From contig CAMVOC010000004.1 in assembly GCA_947169045.1 (NCBI GenBank), forward strand, positions 27,328-91,327: DNA of 64,000 nucleotides, written 5' to 3'. The translations under genes and the position numbers were made by a program. The notes under the pieces were generated by a model. The model saw nothing but the letters and a program-made list of their open reading frames with translations. It was not told where the DNA came from and searched no databases. The stretch comes from an uncultured bacterium (GTDB taxonomy: Bacteria; Patescibacteriota; Gracilibacteria; Absconditabacterales; Absconditicoccaceae). Below, piece after piece: positions 21,601-33,200 of the stretch (the stretch's first letter is position 1; each line of letters starts with the position of its first letter).

Positions 21601-22717
21601 GCGTGGACGATTTCGTTCTCTGCATATTCTCAATCATGCTATTACGGGAAATAATGCAGCAAAAAATATTGTGGTAAACGGACTTATTCTCGCTGAAGAT
21701 GGGAAAAAGATGTCCAAATCACTGAGAAATTATCCAGATCCGCAGGCTCTTATCGAAAAACGAGGAGGAGACAGCTTTAGGCTCTATTGTCTACAGTCCC
21801 CAGTCGTAAGGGCAGAACCTATGAAATTCAATGAAAAAAGTGTAGAACAAATTTTCAAAGACATAACAATTCCTCTTCAGAACGTCTATAATTTTTTCGA
21901 AACGTATGCGAAAATTGATGGATGGAAATCTGAGGGGACAGAAGTATATCTCCGAAAAGGAAGTTCAGATGCTGAATCTAGTACCGAAAATCTAGAAATG
22001 AAAACTCGCATTAATCCAGATGTCACAGTTACACTTTCCAATCCAACTGAGTATGCTAACATCCTCTCTGAAAATAAGGGGAAAAGAATTCTGATACAAA
22101 CGGATGAACAAACCTTTGCTAAACTGCGAGCAGAAATATACGCAGGTTCAAATACCGAAAAAGCGCTTGTACAAAGAGATACTCCTATCGAGCTCCCGAC
22201 CTATCAAATTACAAATGACCTTGATAGACGAATCCTTGCTGAACTGCATCAAACGATGAAAACAGTAGATATAAACTTACAAAAATACATTCTTGATGAG
22301 GCAACAAAAGCTGCAGTGGATTTCCTTGATAAACTTACTAATCGACGATTGCGTAGGTCAAGACGTCGTTTCCGAGCAAATGGAATGACTGATGATAAAT
22401 ATTCAGCATTTGCTACCTTATTTTGGGTATTCAAGAGATATTTGCAAATTCTGGCACCATTTGCCCCATTTATCACGGAGGACTTATGGTTAAAATTACA
22501 TGATTTTATCAGTCCAGCAGGAACAAACGAGAAGGACACAGTACAATCTATCCATCTTTCATATCGACCATTCGCTAGTGACTTATATATCAATCGTGAT
22601 CTCATTTCTGAAATCGCTACTGTGCGTAAAATTATTAAGCTCGCCCTTTTTGTCAGAGCAAAGAATAAAATCGCAGTTAAACAGCCACTTCAATCTCTTC
22701 AAGTAAAACTCAATTAA
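18689..22717 (+). CDS. ileS: Isoleucyl-tRNA synthetase with inserted Nudix and histidine-phosphatase domains
   Basis: Charges tRNA(Ile) with isoleucine. The 1,342 residues contain the HIGH-type motif PHYGHLLAG (about 46), W-codon-dependent GWDCHG, zinc-site CPSCATPL, editing-domain AWTTTPWTLPSN, YPHCWRCHTPL and KMSKSLRNYPDP (about 1008). Inside the editing region (about residues 227-330) is a Nudix domain with a complete box (GGKVEEGETLQEALSREI then NEELGL). Between the SLEELY segment and HKPYVDTY (about 665-900) is a histidine-phosphatase fold with LIRHGVTD and a second ISHGGSL. Seven or so CGA/CGG codons occupy invariant Trp positions. The protein ends at KQPLQSLQVKLN, right after the anticodon-binding PL..L.V element, so the usual C-terminal extension is missing. 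Confidence 0.93.
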
Positions 22718-22757
22718 AGAAATATACGTAGAAATACTTTGTTTGAGCTCGAAGAAA

Positions 22758-22790
22758 AGCATTTTTGTAGTACAAAAAAATGCCATTTTT
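22758..22790 (+). terminator. Probable terminator after ileS
   Basis: The arms GCATTTTTGT and ACAAAAAAATGC form a stem with a small bulge, followed by T-rich sequence. Confidence 0.5.
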
Positions 22791-22852
22791 TCCTTGCAAT
22801 TAAGGGCAAAAAAGCTACTACTACTATAGCTTCATTGCGAAGCATTCATATC

Positions 22853-24538
22853 ATGCCAAACATCGTAAAAAACGCACTTTTTTTACTCTTTTTCTGTTCC
22901 TTTGCAGGAGGTGTTTTTTACGTTAGTACGAGTTCCGATGTGCTACATTTGAGTGAGAAAATCTTTTTAGGAGAAATAGGATTCAGCAAGGAAACGAAAA
23001 CTCAGATTTTAACGGGAGATTTTTCGATTACATTAGAAAATAATGAAGTCTGAGAAGAAGAAATTCTGTGACAAAAAGCGAATCCTCAATCTGCAGATTT
23101 GACCGCTCCTGTCTGTACAGCTAGTTATGACCCAACTGCTTGGACGAGTGGAAGTGTAGTAGTGACCTTAACCTGCAGTGAAGAAGTGGAATTTTGTACA
23201 ATGGATGATTATTCTGACTGTCCTCAACCACAACCAGTACCAGCAGAAGAAGGAGTACCATGTTGGAGAGCTGAAGATATTGCCTACAATGGATTCACAA
23301 TTATGGCATGTAACCTATGAGCAACGGAAGTAGGGAATGGAGAATCCAGTTATGGTAACTATTATCAGCGAGGAAATAATTATCCGATGGGAGATGGAAA
23401 ACTCACGGGAGAATATCTACCAAATTCAACGACAAGGGTAAATGCGTCAAGTTTTTGACCAAATAATCCTTTTTCTAGTGCTACATTTATCAAACAATCG
23501 TATTGGGATAGCTCAATGAATAATAATTTACGAGGAGGATCTGGTGATACACTTTCTACGAACGGGCCAGGAACGCGAGAGGACCGTCAAGGTCCATGCC
23601 CTGAGGGATATCATGTGCCTTCTACGTTAGAATGGAGTTTACTGTTCGCAGGAGTCCCAAATTCACCGGTTGGAGTAAATATTATTCAGAATACCTTATT
23701 TTTACCAGCAGCAGGTCAGCGTAATTATTCCAATGCAAGGCTTATCTCTTGAAGTATTGCAGGAAGTTATCATTCCTCTAGCCCATATCTCACAAGTACG
23801 CAGCATAATTATGCATTATATTTTACTAGATCTGGTTTGAAACCTCAGGCGTATCGATATCGTGGACGTGGATTATCAGTGCGCTGTTTCCTAAATGCGT
23901 ATGATCCTCCTGATCCTATCCCTTGTGACGGAGCTCCAGATATAACATATAACGGAATTACAATTATGGCATGTAATCTTGGAGCGACTGAAGTAGGGAA
24001 TGGGGAGAACAGTTATGGATATTATTATCAGCGAGGAAATAATTACCCTATGGGTGATTATACAATAGCCACCTATACTCCATATACAAGCACAAAAGTC
24101 GACGCTTCTGCATTCTGACCAAATAATCCCTATTCTAGCGCAACATTTATTAGACAAAATCAATGGGATAACTCAAATAACAAGAATTTACGAGGAGGAT
24201 CTGGTGATACACTTTCTACGAACGGGCCAGGAACGCGAGAGGACCGTCAAGGTCCATGTCCTGATGGATATCATATCCCTTCCATTTTAGAACGACAGCA
24301 ATTACTCTCCGGAGTAACTGAGCATGACTTCAAATACATTCTTTTCTTGCCGTTGGCAGGTTTCCGTAACTCTAATGCAACACTAACAAAAGTTGGAGCT
24401 GGTGGAAGTTATCATTCATCGAGTCCATATCCTAGTACCAGTCAAAGCTATGATATGTATTATAATACGAGTGCAAATGCCAAAAGTTATCAATCGCGCG
24501 GAGTAGCTCAATCGATCCGTTGTTTCCAAGACTCTTAA
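22853..24538 (+). CDS. Surface protein with two FISUMP domains
   Basis: The 561 residues begin with a hydrophobic export segment (NALFLLFFCSFAGGVFYVS). An acidic linker and a bacterial Ig-like stretch follow (PVCTASYDPTAWTSGSV). Two FISUMP (Fibrobacter succinogenes major paralogous) domains lie at about 140-345 and 362-561, each with YNG.TIMACNLGATEV, YYQWGNNYPMGD, GPCP.GYH.PS and a C-terminal RCF. Trp in YYQWGNN is CGA here, but TGG in the homologous domain at 33 kb. The two domains share a 74-bp identical DNA segment, a sign of recent duplication or gene conversion. Likely role: cell-surface binding protein. Confidence 0.8.
23525..23598 (+). repeat. 74-bp intragenic repeat, copy 1
   Basis: Identical to 24185-24258, offset 660 bp, within the two FISUMP domains of one gene. 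Identity is far above that of the flanking codons. Confidence 0.9.
24185..24258 (+). repeat. 74-bp intragenic repeat, copy 2
   Basis: Second copy of the segment at 23525-23598. Confidence 0.9.
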
Positions 24539-24662
24539 CATATAAGGAAACCAGCCTTTTCTTCTTAATTCTCCAAATAAAGAAGTGATTTTGTACTTTT
24601 TTACCTAGAAAAAGACGAGGATTTCTGTATACTTAAACTTTACTTAACTCAAGAAATGACAG

Positions 24663-26453
24663 ATGAGCATTAGAAATATTGCAATTATTGCACACGTAGA
24701 TCACGGGAAAACCACCCTGGTGGACCACTTATTACAACAATCATGAACATTAAAAGCACTCGAAGGACACGACTTAATTATGGACAGCAATGACCAGGAA
24801 AGGGAAAGAGGAATTACTATTTACGCCAAAAATACCGCAGTGCAATGGCAAGGAAATAGAATCAACATTGTAGACACACCTTGACATGCAGACTTTGGAA
24901 GCGAGGTAGAAAGAGTGTTAAGAATGGTGGATTGCGTACTTTTAGTGGTAGATGCCTATGAAGGTCCAATGCCTCAGACAAAATTTGTATTAAAAAAGTC
25001 ATTAGAACTCTGACTAAAACCCATAGTGATAATCAATAAAATCGACAAACCGACAGCAAGACCAAATGAAGTGATTAATCAGCTTTTTGATTTGTTTATT
25101 TCGCTGGGAGCAAGTGATGAACAGGCTGATTTTCCTATCGTTTATGCTAGCGCTAAACAGGGGTTTGCAATAAAGAATCTCACAGACGAGCCAAAGGATA
25201 TGACGCCATTATTTGAAGCGATTATGGAATATGTCCCAGAAGCAGCACAAAAAGCTGATAAACCATTTAAAATGCAGATTGTAAACCTATGATACGATAA
25301 TTTTCTAGGAAGACTTGGAATTGGACGTGTCTATGAAGGGACAATCAAACCTAATTCTCAAGTGAATATTTACGACAACAAAGGACATGTCAGAACGGGG
25401 AAAGTGACGAAAATTTTTAATACCTTAGGGATTCAGAGAATTGAACAAGCAGAAGCTCAATGCGGAGATATTATTACCATCGCAGGAATCCCAAATATTT
25501 TCGTAGGAGAGACCGTGAGTGTCGGAGAAGTTGAGCCGTTACCAAGTATTTCTATTGATGAACCTACATTAAAGATGGAATTTTTAGTGAATGATTCGCC
25601 TTTTGCAGGTAAAGAAGGGAAATATATGACAACGAGAAACTTAGAAGAAAGACTGAAAAAAGAGCTAGAAACCAATGTAGGACTGAAAGTAGAGGTAGAA
25701 GAAGGGAAATATATCGTGAGTGGAAGGGGAGAATTGCATTTGGGAGTCCTTATCGAAAGTATCAGACGTGAGGGACGAGAATTACAAGTCTGATCTCCAC
25801 AAGTGATTTTCAAAGAGATCAACGGAGAAAAACAAGAACCTATTGAACAATTGATTGTGAGCGTAGACGATCAGCTTTCTGGAGCTGTTATCGAATCTAT
25901 CAATAACCGTAAGGGGATGATGGTAAATATGAGTTCACTAAACGGATTGACTACGATAGAATTCAATATCCCAACCAGATGATTGCTCGGCTTTAGAAGT
26001 GAATTTATCCTGATGACGAAAGGCGAGTGAATCATGTACTCGTCATTCTCTCATTATGAGCCGTATAAATGAGAAATCAAAAAAAGAGAAGTCTGATCAA
26101 TGATTAGTTCAGCTACAGGTCAAGCAATGAACTACGGGATCTTTAAACTCCAGGAAAGAGGACCAATTTTTGTACAACCCGCTCAACAAATTTACGAAGG
26201 AATGATCGTAGGGGAATATCTAAAAGGAACTAACGATATGACCGTGAATCTGACGATCAATAAACAGCAAAACAACGTTAGAAACAGTGGAAATGATGAG
26301 GCAATGAGACTAAATCCTATTAGAACCTTAACATTAGAAGACGCTCTAGGATATATTGGACATGATGAATTAGTCGAAGTTACCCCAAAAAATATCAGAA
26401 TTAGGAAAAAATATTTAACAGAATCCGCAAGAAAATTAGCGGAAAAGAAATAG
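24663..26453 (+). CDS. typA: Ribosome-associated GTPase TypA/BipA
   Basis: Translational GTPase that binds the ribosome and acts in stress adaptation and assembly. The 596 residues show the P loop [17 protein letters not shown] (switch I), VDTPGHADFG with the Gly from TGA, NKIDKP (G4) and ASAKQG (G5). EF-G-like domains III and V follow, and then the TypA-specific C-terminal domain with [15 protein letters not shown]. About nine TGA codons are all at Gly positions. Length matches the family (about 610). Confidence 0.97.
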
Positions 26454-26493
26454 ATTTGATTTATCTTTCATAAAGCATATACTCCAGATTGTA

Positions 26494-27882
26494 ATGACCT
26501 TTCTAGAAACTCCCGATCAAATCCATTATGACCTGCGATTTCAAGGACTCACCGAACAGACAATCAGAGGGATTTCCGCAGAGTTAAACGAGCCAGAGCG
26601 AATGCTTCAGCAGAGACTGGATGCTCGAGAGATTTTTAAAAAGATAAAAAATCCTGATTTCTGACCAGAACTTTCCAGTATCGATTATGATAAACTCATT
26701 TACTACGCAAAACCTTCCGCAGACGCAGGGAAAAATAGCTCAATACAGAGTTCAAACGATCAACGAGACCAAGTCCCAGAAAAGATTAAAAATGTGTTTG
26801 ATCGCCTCAAAATCCCCGAAACGGAGAAGAAATTTCTTGCAGGGGTAGGGGGGCAATACGATTCTTCAGTCGTTTACCATAAACTTCAAGAAAAGCGACA
26901 AAAAAGCTGAATCATCTTTCTGGAAATGTCTGAAGCAGTGCGTCAGTATCCCGATTTGGTAAAAAAGCATTTTATGAAACTTATTCCTCCTACCGATCAT
27001 AAATTTGCCGCATTGCATGGTGCAGTGTGGAGTGGTGGAACGTTTGTATATGTCCCTTCAGGGGTGAAAGTTTCGGATCCTTTGCAGGCGTACTTTCGTA
27101 TGAATATCCTCTTTGGAGGACAATTTGAGCATACTCTCATCGTCGTAGAAGATGATGCAGAAGCGAGTTATATTGAGGGATGTTCTGCGCCAAAATATGA
27201 CAAAAGGTCGTTACATGCAGGAGCAGTAGAAATCTTCGTAGGAAAGAACTCGAAAATGAGATATTCATCTGTAGAAAACTGGTCTCTCAATACCTTCAAT
27301 CTCAATACGAAGCGTGCAATTCTAGGTGAGAATAGCTATATGGAATGGATTAGTGGAAATCTCGGTTCTGGAGCAACAATGTTGTATCCTTGTACCATTC
27401 TACAAGGAGATAATGCAAAAGCTGACAATATTTCCGTTGTTGTTGCCTCCAAAGATCAGCATCAAGACATCGGAGCAAAAGCTATTCATATTGGGAAAAA
27501 TACTTCTTCCAATATTGTTTCAAAATCTCTTTCCAAAGACGGAGGAATCTCTAAATATAGAGGTCTCATCGATATTAAAGCAACAGCAAAAAATGCTGTC
27601 TCTTCGACGAAGTGCGACGCATTACTATTGGACGAATGCTCCGTCTCCGATACGATTCCTTCGATCAAAGTTGCTACTGATGATGCAACTATTTCTCACG
27701 AAGCCGTAGCTGGAAAAATCGATACCCATCAGCTTTTTTATCTGATGAGTAGGGGATTAAGTAGCGAAAAAGCAATGGCAATGATTGTAAACGGATTTTT
27801 CTCATCAGTGGTAAAAAAGCTCCCAATGGAATACGCAGGGGAACTCAATCATTTAATCGAAATGGAGATGGAAGGCTTCTAA
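26494..27882 (+). CDS. sufB: Fe-S cluster assembly scaffold SufB
   Basis: Scaffold subunit of the SUF iron-sulfur assembly complex (SufBCD). The 462 residues include ISAELNEPEWMLQQRL (W from CGA, invariant in the family), VYHKLQEKWQKSGIIF, AALHGAVWSGGTFVYVPSGV, EGCSAPKY, AVEIFVGKNSKMRY, MEWISGNLGSG and the C-terminal EAVAGKID..QLFYLMSRG with GELN. Two TGA codons are Gly. SufC and SufD are not adjacent; an IscU-like gene lies 1.7 kb away on the other strand. The start ATG follows typA by 40 bp. Confidence 0.95.
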
Positions 27883-27958
27883 AGAATGAATTTCTTCCTT
27901 GAAACTCACCGCTAAAACCCTACACTAACCACAATACTTTATACCTAATTATATCCTC

Positions 27959-29620
27959 ATGTATCTTACGATTGCATTCTCTTGACCAGCAGGAACTGGA
28001 GTAAATACCGCAGGAATCCTCCTCGCCGATCTTATCGCATCCAAGGGGTACAATCTCCGAGCAGATAAAGAATACGCTTCTGTCATCAAAGGAGATAACA
28101 ATACCTTTCTGCTCTCTATTTCCGACCAAGAGCAAATCAGACTTTCCAAAACGATAGATGTATTTTTTGCGTTTGACCAGCTCGCAATAGATAAAAATAG
28201 CACTATTTATGATCTGAAACAGATTGTTTCGCTGACAGAGATAAAAACTCCACACAAAAATATGTTTGCTTTCTGAGCTTGTTTAGCAGCACTCAAAATG
28301 TCTCTAGAGGAGGGAAAATCTTGGCTTTCCAAAGAGCATTTTCACTTAGATACGCCAGAAAATCTCGCAGAAGTGCAGGCAGGGTTTGAACGATTCTCTA
28401 GTTTGCCAATTGCTTCTACGTGTTGGACAGTTGAAGGAGTATTTGGGTGCTTTTCGCTTTCTAATGCCATTGGCGAACCAAAAAGCCTCAAATTAGGGAA
28501 TCAATTGATCGCAGAAGGAGCAATACAAGCTTGATTAGAATTCTATTCCGCTTATCCGATGACGCCTGTGACAGGAATTATCGACACGATTGTGCGTAAT
28601 CCTAATGTTACCTTCTTTCAAGGAGAAGATGAAATCGCAGTAGCAATGGCAATGCTCGGAGCAAAATATGCAGGGAAAAGAGCAATGTGCGCAAGTTCTG
28701 GTGGAGGATTTGCATTGATGGCAGAGAGCCTTTCCTTTTCTCATCAAGCGGAAATCGGAGGAGTATACCTGCTTTGAATGAGAGATTGACCATCCACAGG
28801 GACTCCGACGTTTACAGCTCAATGAGACCTTTCCTTTGCGATGAATGCAGGTTTTGGTGAGACCTCTCCGATTGTCTTAGCGCCTTCTACCTTTGAAGAG
28901 GCCTACACTATGATGATGCAAGCACTCAATCGATCAGATAGATACCAGCACCCTGTCATTGTTCTCGTGGATAAACAGCTCTGTGAAGGCTACAAAACAG
29001 TAAAAAAATCTGATCTAACCCAAGGGGAAATCGATAGAGGAGAACGTGCAACTCTTCCGTCTTCAGACGCACAAGATACGTACCTCCGTTATCAAATCAC
29101 TGAAAGTGGCATTTCGCCTTACGCTATCCCAGGAGAAGGACTGACGCGAATGACTACCTCTTACGAGCATGACGAAGCAGGTGCAACCAGTGAATCTCCA
29201 GAGACCAAGCAAGCTCAAATGCAAAAAAGATTCAAAAAAAGGACAACATTTCTCGCCCAAGAATATCAAAACGATCAAATTGCTTACGAAGTCGTGAATC
29301 CATATGCAGAAAATTTCTTCGTAACACGAGGAATTAATCGTTACAACCTAGAAGCTCTCATCAAAGATCGTCCAGATCGAGGGGTAATCGTAATCAAAGT
29401 TTTCCATCCTTTCTGTCCTAGTCTGATTGATTTTTTCAAAAACCATCAACATCAGATAAAAAAGCTGATATTCGTCGAGATGAATTATGAAGGACAAATG
29501 GAAAAAATAGTCCGCCAAGAATGCTGACTGATAACACCAGAGCGAAACGAAAAAGTTACACATTTCAGAAAATATACACTGTATCCTATCTTCATCGAAG
29601 AAATACAGCAAGTGATGTAA
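27959..29620 (+). CDS. 2-oxoacid:ferredoxin oxidoreductase, fused gamma-alpha subunit
   Basis: The alpha/gamma chain of a 2-oxoacid:acceptor oxidoreductase, which decarboxylates a 2-oxoacid to an acyl-CoA using ferredoxin. The 553 residues comprise a gamma domain (about 1-180, GPAGTGVNTAG and EYASVIKG) and an alpha domain with EGAIQAG..FYSAYPMTPVTGI, FQGEDEIAVAMAMLGA, MRDGPSTGTPTFTAQGDL and, near the C terminus, VFHPFCPSLIDFF plus VEMNYEGQM. Several TGA codons are Gly. The beta (TPP-binding) subunit is not in the window. Substrate (2-oxoglutarate, pyruvate or other) is not decided by sequence alone. Confidence 0.88.
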
Positions 29621-30037
29621 CTAATCGTCTAATAAATCCTCAAATTCTTCAACCTTATCTTCCCCTCTAAAAGCACGAATCGCATTTCTAGTCGCCAAGA
29701 GGGCAATAATTGCAGCTCTTCTCCTACGAGGTAAAACATCAAGTCCTGCTGCTGCAATGGTATCATATCCTCGTTCCATGACTTCATCCAAACTCTTCCC
29801 GATAATAAGTTCTGCCAGCAAACTTGCTGCTGCCGTCGTCACTGCACCTGTATTACCAGCGAAACTCCAGTCTACAATATGATTATCGGCGATTTTGAGA
29901 TACACATCAATATCATCCCCGCAGATAAAATTCCCTTCATGTCTCGTAACAGAAAAATCCTCCATAACCAAGTTATGAACAGGATTTTTATTATATTCAC
30001 TAATCATAAGATCTACATGAGGCTCTCAATATGTCAT
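29621..30037 (-). CDS. IscU/SufU-like protein lacking two of three ligand cysteines
   Basis: The 138 residues have the NifU N-terminal fold: EYNKNPVHN (family YK.PRN), ICGDDIDVYLKI with the first conserved Cys, VDWSFAGNT, ASLLAELIIGKSLDEV, then RRRRAAIIALLATRNAI. The second ligand Cys (in FGCG.A) is replaced within AGNTGAV. The third (in P.R..CA) is Ala. Canonical scaffold activity needs all three, so it may have lost cluster assembly or act as a carrier. ATG 30037 is chosen because it restores the helix before NPVHN; ATG 30007 is the alternative. The stop abuts that of the oxidoreductase gene. Confidence 0.8.
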
Positions 30038-30173
30038 AACAACCGGAAAGATATGCTTTTAAGAAAAGATTTCAAGAGATTTCCATAGTATTTTCTTCCT
30101 ACGCACGAGATTCCCTTCCATACTCAACAAACAAAACAATATTCATTTCAAAAATGAATCATACATACCTTCT

Positions 30174-30201
30174 ATTATATTCAAAATTTTAAAAAAGTCA
30201 A
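30174..30201 (-). promoter_or_regulatory. Promoter of the IscU-like gene
   Basis: On the minus strand, TTGACT (30201-30196) and TATAAT (30179-30174) are 16 bp apart. The leader is about 130 nt and has a hairpin (ATTCATTT/AAATGAAT, 30141-30159). Confidence 0.65.
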
Positions 30202-30231
30202 GAGGATTATGCTTATAAAAGGAAGAAAAAT

Positions 30232-30260
30232 CTGACTTTTTTTTCTTTTTGGAGTATCAT
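30232..30260 (+). promoter_or_regulatory. Putative promoter of the giant surface protein gene
   Basis: CTGACT (30232-30237) and TATCAT (30255-30260), 17-bp spacer, 30 bp upstream of the ATG. Both boxes deviate from consensus. Confidence 0.45.
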
Positions 30261-30290
30261 TAGTGTAAGTTTTATCACATATACTTATCG

Positions 30291-33200
30291 ATGATGAAAA
30301 AGAAAGTTCTTGCCTTAGGAATCGTTTTATCAGGAATGCTAATATGTGGGATATCGCAAGTATCCGCTGATACTACAAGAACGGTGGCGTGTACGGGATT
30401 GCCAAATAATGCGGTTTGGAGCTCTAATTCCAGTACTACAAAATACATAACTCAGACATGGCTCGTATTTCAAAATACGGGAGTATGGGTGCCTTCATCG
30501 GAAGGGTCATATAACACCTCAACATTGGGGTCTAACTGTTATTACACATGTAACGCTACTTCCACACGAAATAGTAGCAATGAAACCTGTGTACAAAATA
30601 CGCGAGAGGCAGGCAATCGAGGAAGATGTATTCAAGGCCAGACTACAAGAACGGTACAGTGTACCTCATTTGCAGGAGCAGTATTGGCAGATGCAGCTTG
30701 TAACGTTAGTACAAAACCGAGTACGACTCAGACTTGTACGGTTTCTTTGCCTATTGTAGAATTTAGTCCAAATGGAAGTACTACATACAAAACAGGATAT
30801 GCGGTGAGAATGTCGGTAGACGGGAATGATGGACGTTCTCCAAAAGATTTAAAATATATCTGGCAAACTTCAAGTAACTGTCCAAGCACTACTGGGGGAT
30901 ATACCTCAACATTCACAGAAAATTGAACAATTTATAGCCCAGCAAATCAAAATGGACAAGTATACCTATGTGTAACTGCAAGTAATCAGGCTGGAGGTAC
31001 TATTTATACAGGAAGATCGTTTCTTTTGGATACTATCGCACCTTCAGGAAATGCTTCTATCTCTGGGAATATAACCCATACAACACAGAACTCCGTAAAA
31101 ATTAAGGTATCTTCCGTTAGTGATAACATTTCTGCAAATAACCAGATTTTAGGTTGTGTTAGTAAAAACACCTCACTTGAGTATTGTGGCTTTTGGTCAT
31201 CTCTATCGAATCTTACTTGGGAACTATCAGAAGGATATGGGGATAAGATGGGATTCGTATTTTTGAGAGATCAGGCAGGAAATGTATCAAGTCCAAAACT
31301 GATCACAATCAATAGAGTTGCTCCATCAGAAGTAACATTTTCACCTAATGGAAACGATAACACTCCAGCAAAGAGTGCTTCGATAACAGTGACTGTAACG
31401 GTAAATGATAAGCTCGATAATTCATCTACATTAAAATATACATGGATGAAAGGGGCTTGCCCGTTAACTACAGCAAGTTACACAGAAACTCTTACTAATA
31501 ATCAAGTAATCACTACCCCAGAGAATGGACATGGAGGATATCGTTTATGTGTCATGGTAACAAATCCTCTTGTACCATCAGAACCAGTAATAAAAGGAAG
31601 TGATTATTTTGTATTAGATAATACTGCTCCAACAGGATCAATTAAAATTAATAATGGTGCAACTACTACTACCTCTAGATATGTAACATTAAATTTATCT
31701 GGAATTGATACTACAGTAAGTTGCGGATGGGAGCCATGACTTACAAGTATGGTAGAAGTTTGTAGTGGCACTTCGAAAGAAGCTTACCAAATGTGTATCT
31801 CTAATCAAAGTTTCTCTGCTACATTCTGTCCTACTCAATGGGAAAACTATGCAACCATAAAGAGTAATCGAGATCTTACAGCAGGAATAGGAGAAAAATG
31901 GGTATACGTCAGATATAAAGATCAGGCAGGAAATATTTCTCAAGAATATAAAGCAAAAATAGAGCTACAAGCAGTGATCTGAACATATAAAATCATTTTA
32001 AGTACGGGTACTATTAATTCAGGGACTTATACCACTACGTCTGAATCTCAAACAAGAACGCTGACTCCACCGACAAATTTCTTGACGGTCTCTTTTGATT
32101 CAAATGGAGGAGGAACAGTAACTCCAGCAAGTGTAAATAGTGAAAGGGAATTTAGTGGATGGATCATCACTACCAACAGTACCCCATCAAGTAGTATCGT
32201 AGGAAATACATTGACAATACCAGCTAATGCAGCAGGACCAATAATAATTAACGACCAATGGAAAGCCTGGCAATCTGTAACATGTTCCCCAGCTCCAAAA
32301 AAAGAAGGATTTTATTTTCTTGGTCGATATACTTCACCTATTAACGGAGAAGGTACACGAAAATGTGGTGCAAATGGTAGTTACACACCGACTTCTTCAG
32401 AAACGCTTTATGCTCACTGGGAAGCACTTCCTACATGTAATTATCAATGAGAAGTAACGCCTTTGACTCAAGCATTATTTAATAGATTGTATCCAAAAAA
32501 TTCACTTTGTAACCCTTCAACTTCCTTAAAAGAAGGACCTACGTATACTCCCGGAGCAGGATGGAGATGGACATGTGGAACGGTATCGCATCCTTATGAG
32601 GTATCTTGTTTCATTCCAGAATTGACACAAGAGGAGGGAAAACTTAGAGTAACCAAAACAGCAGCTCCAAGAGAGGCTAGACCTGGGGAAATAATAAGTT
32701 GGAAACTAGTATTTACTGCAACAGATGGAAATATTAACGAACCAGAATCTTTTACGGATGTGATTCCTGAAGGTCTACTATTAATTCCTGGTTTCTCTAA
32801 AATTACTCCTGAATGAAGCGCAGAAATTAGTATAGAAGGGGATCAACAACTAAATATTACCATTTTGCCATCCCTAAAAAACGGGCAAAGTATAACGGTA
32901 TGGATATACACCAAGATTCCAGAAGAGTACGAAGAAAATAAGACAATTACAAATTGTGTAAAAAAAGCTGAATTACAAAGAGAACTTACTTGTGATGACG
33001 ATATTCAGTGGAATGGACTTTTAATTGCAGCTTGTAATGTAGGTGCAACTGAAGTGTCTAATGGTAACAATCCAGCGAGTTTTGGTAATTATTATCAATG
33101 GGGAAATAATAATCCAATGGGAGATTATACCGTTGATCAATATCAACCAGTTAGAAATACATCAATAAATGCTAGGGACTACTTACCTTCACAATATACA

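Noticed and set aside
24663..26453. TGA as Trp (code 4) or selenocysteine
   Set aside because: The TGA positions are conserved glycines (DTPGH in TypA, GGH in the peptidases). No SECIS elements or selenoprotein families are seen, and Trp uses TGG plus CGA/CGG.
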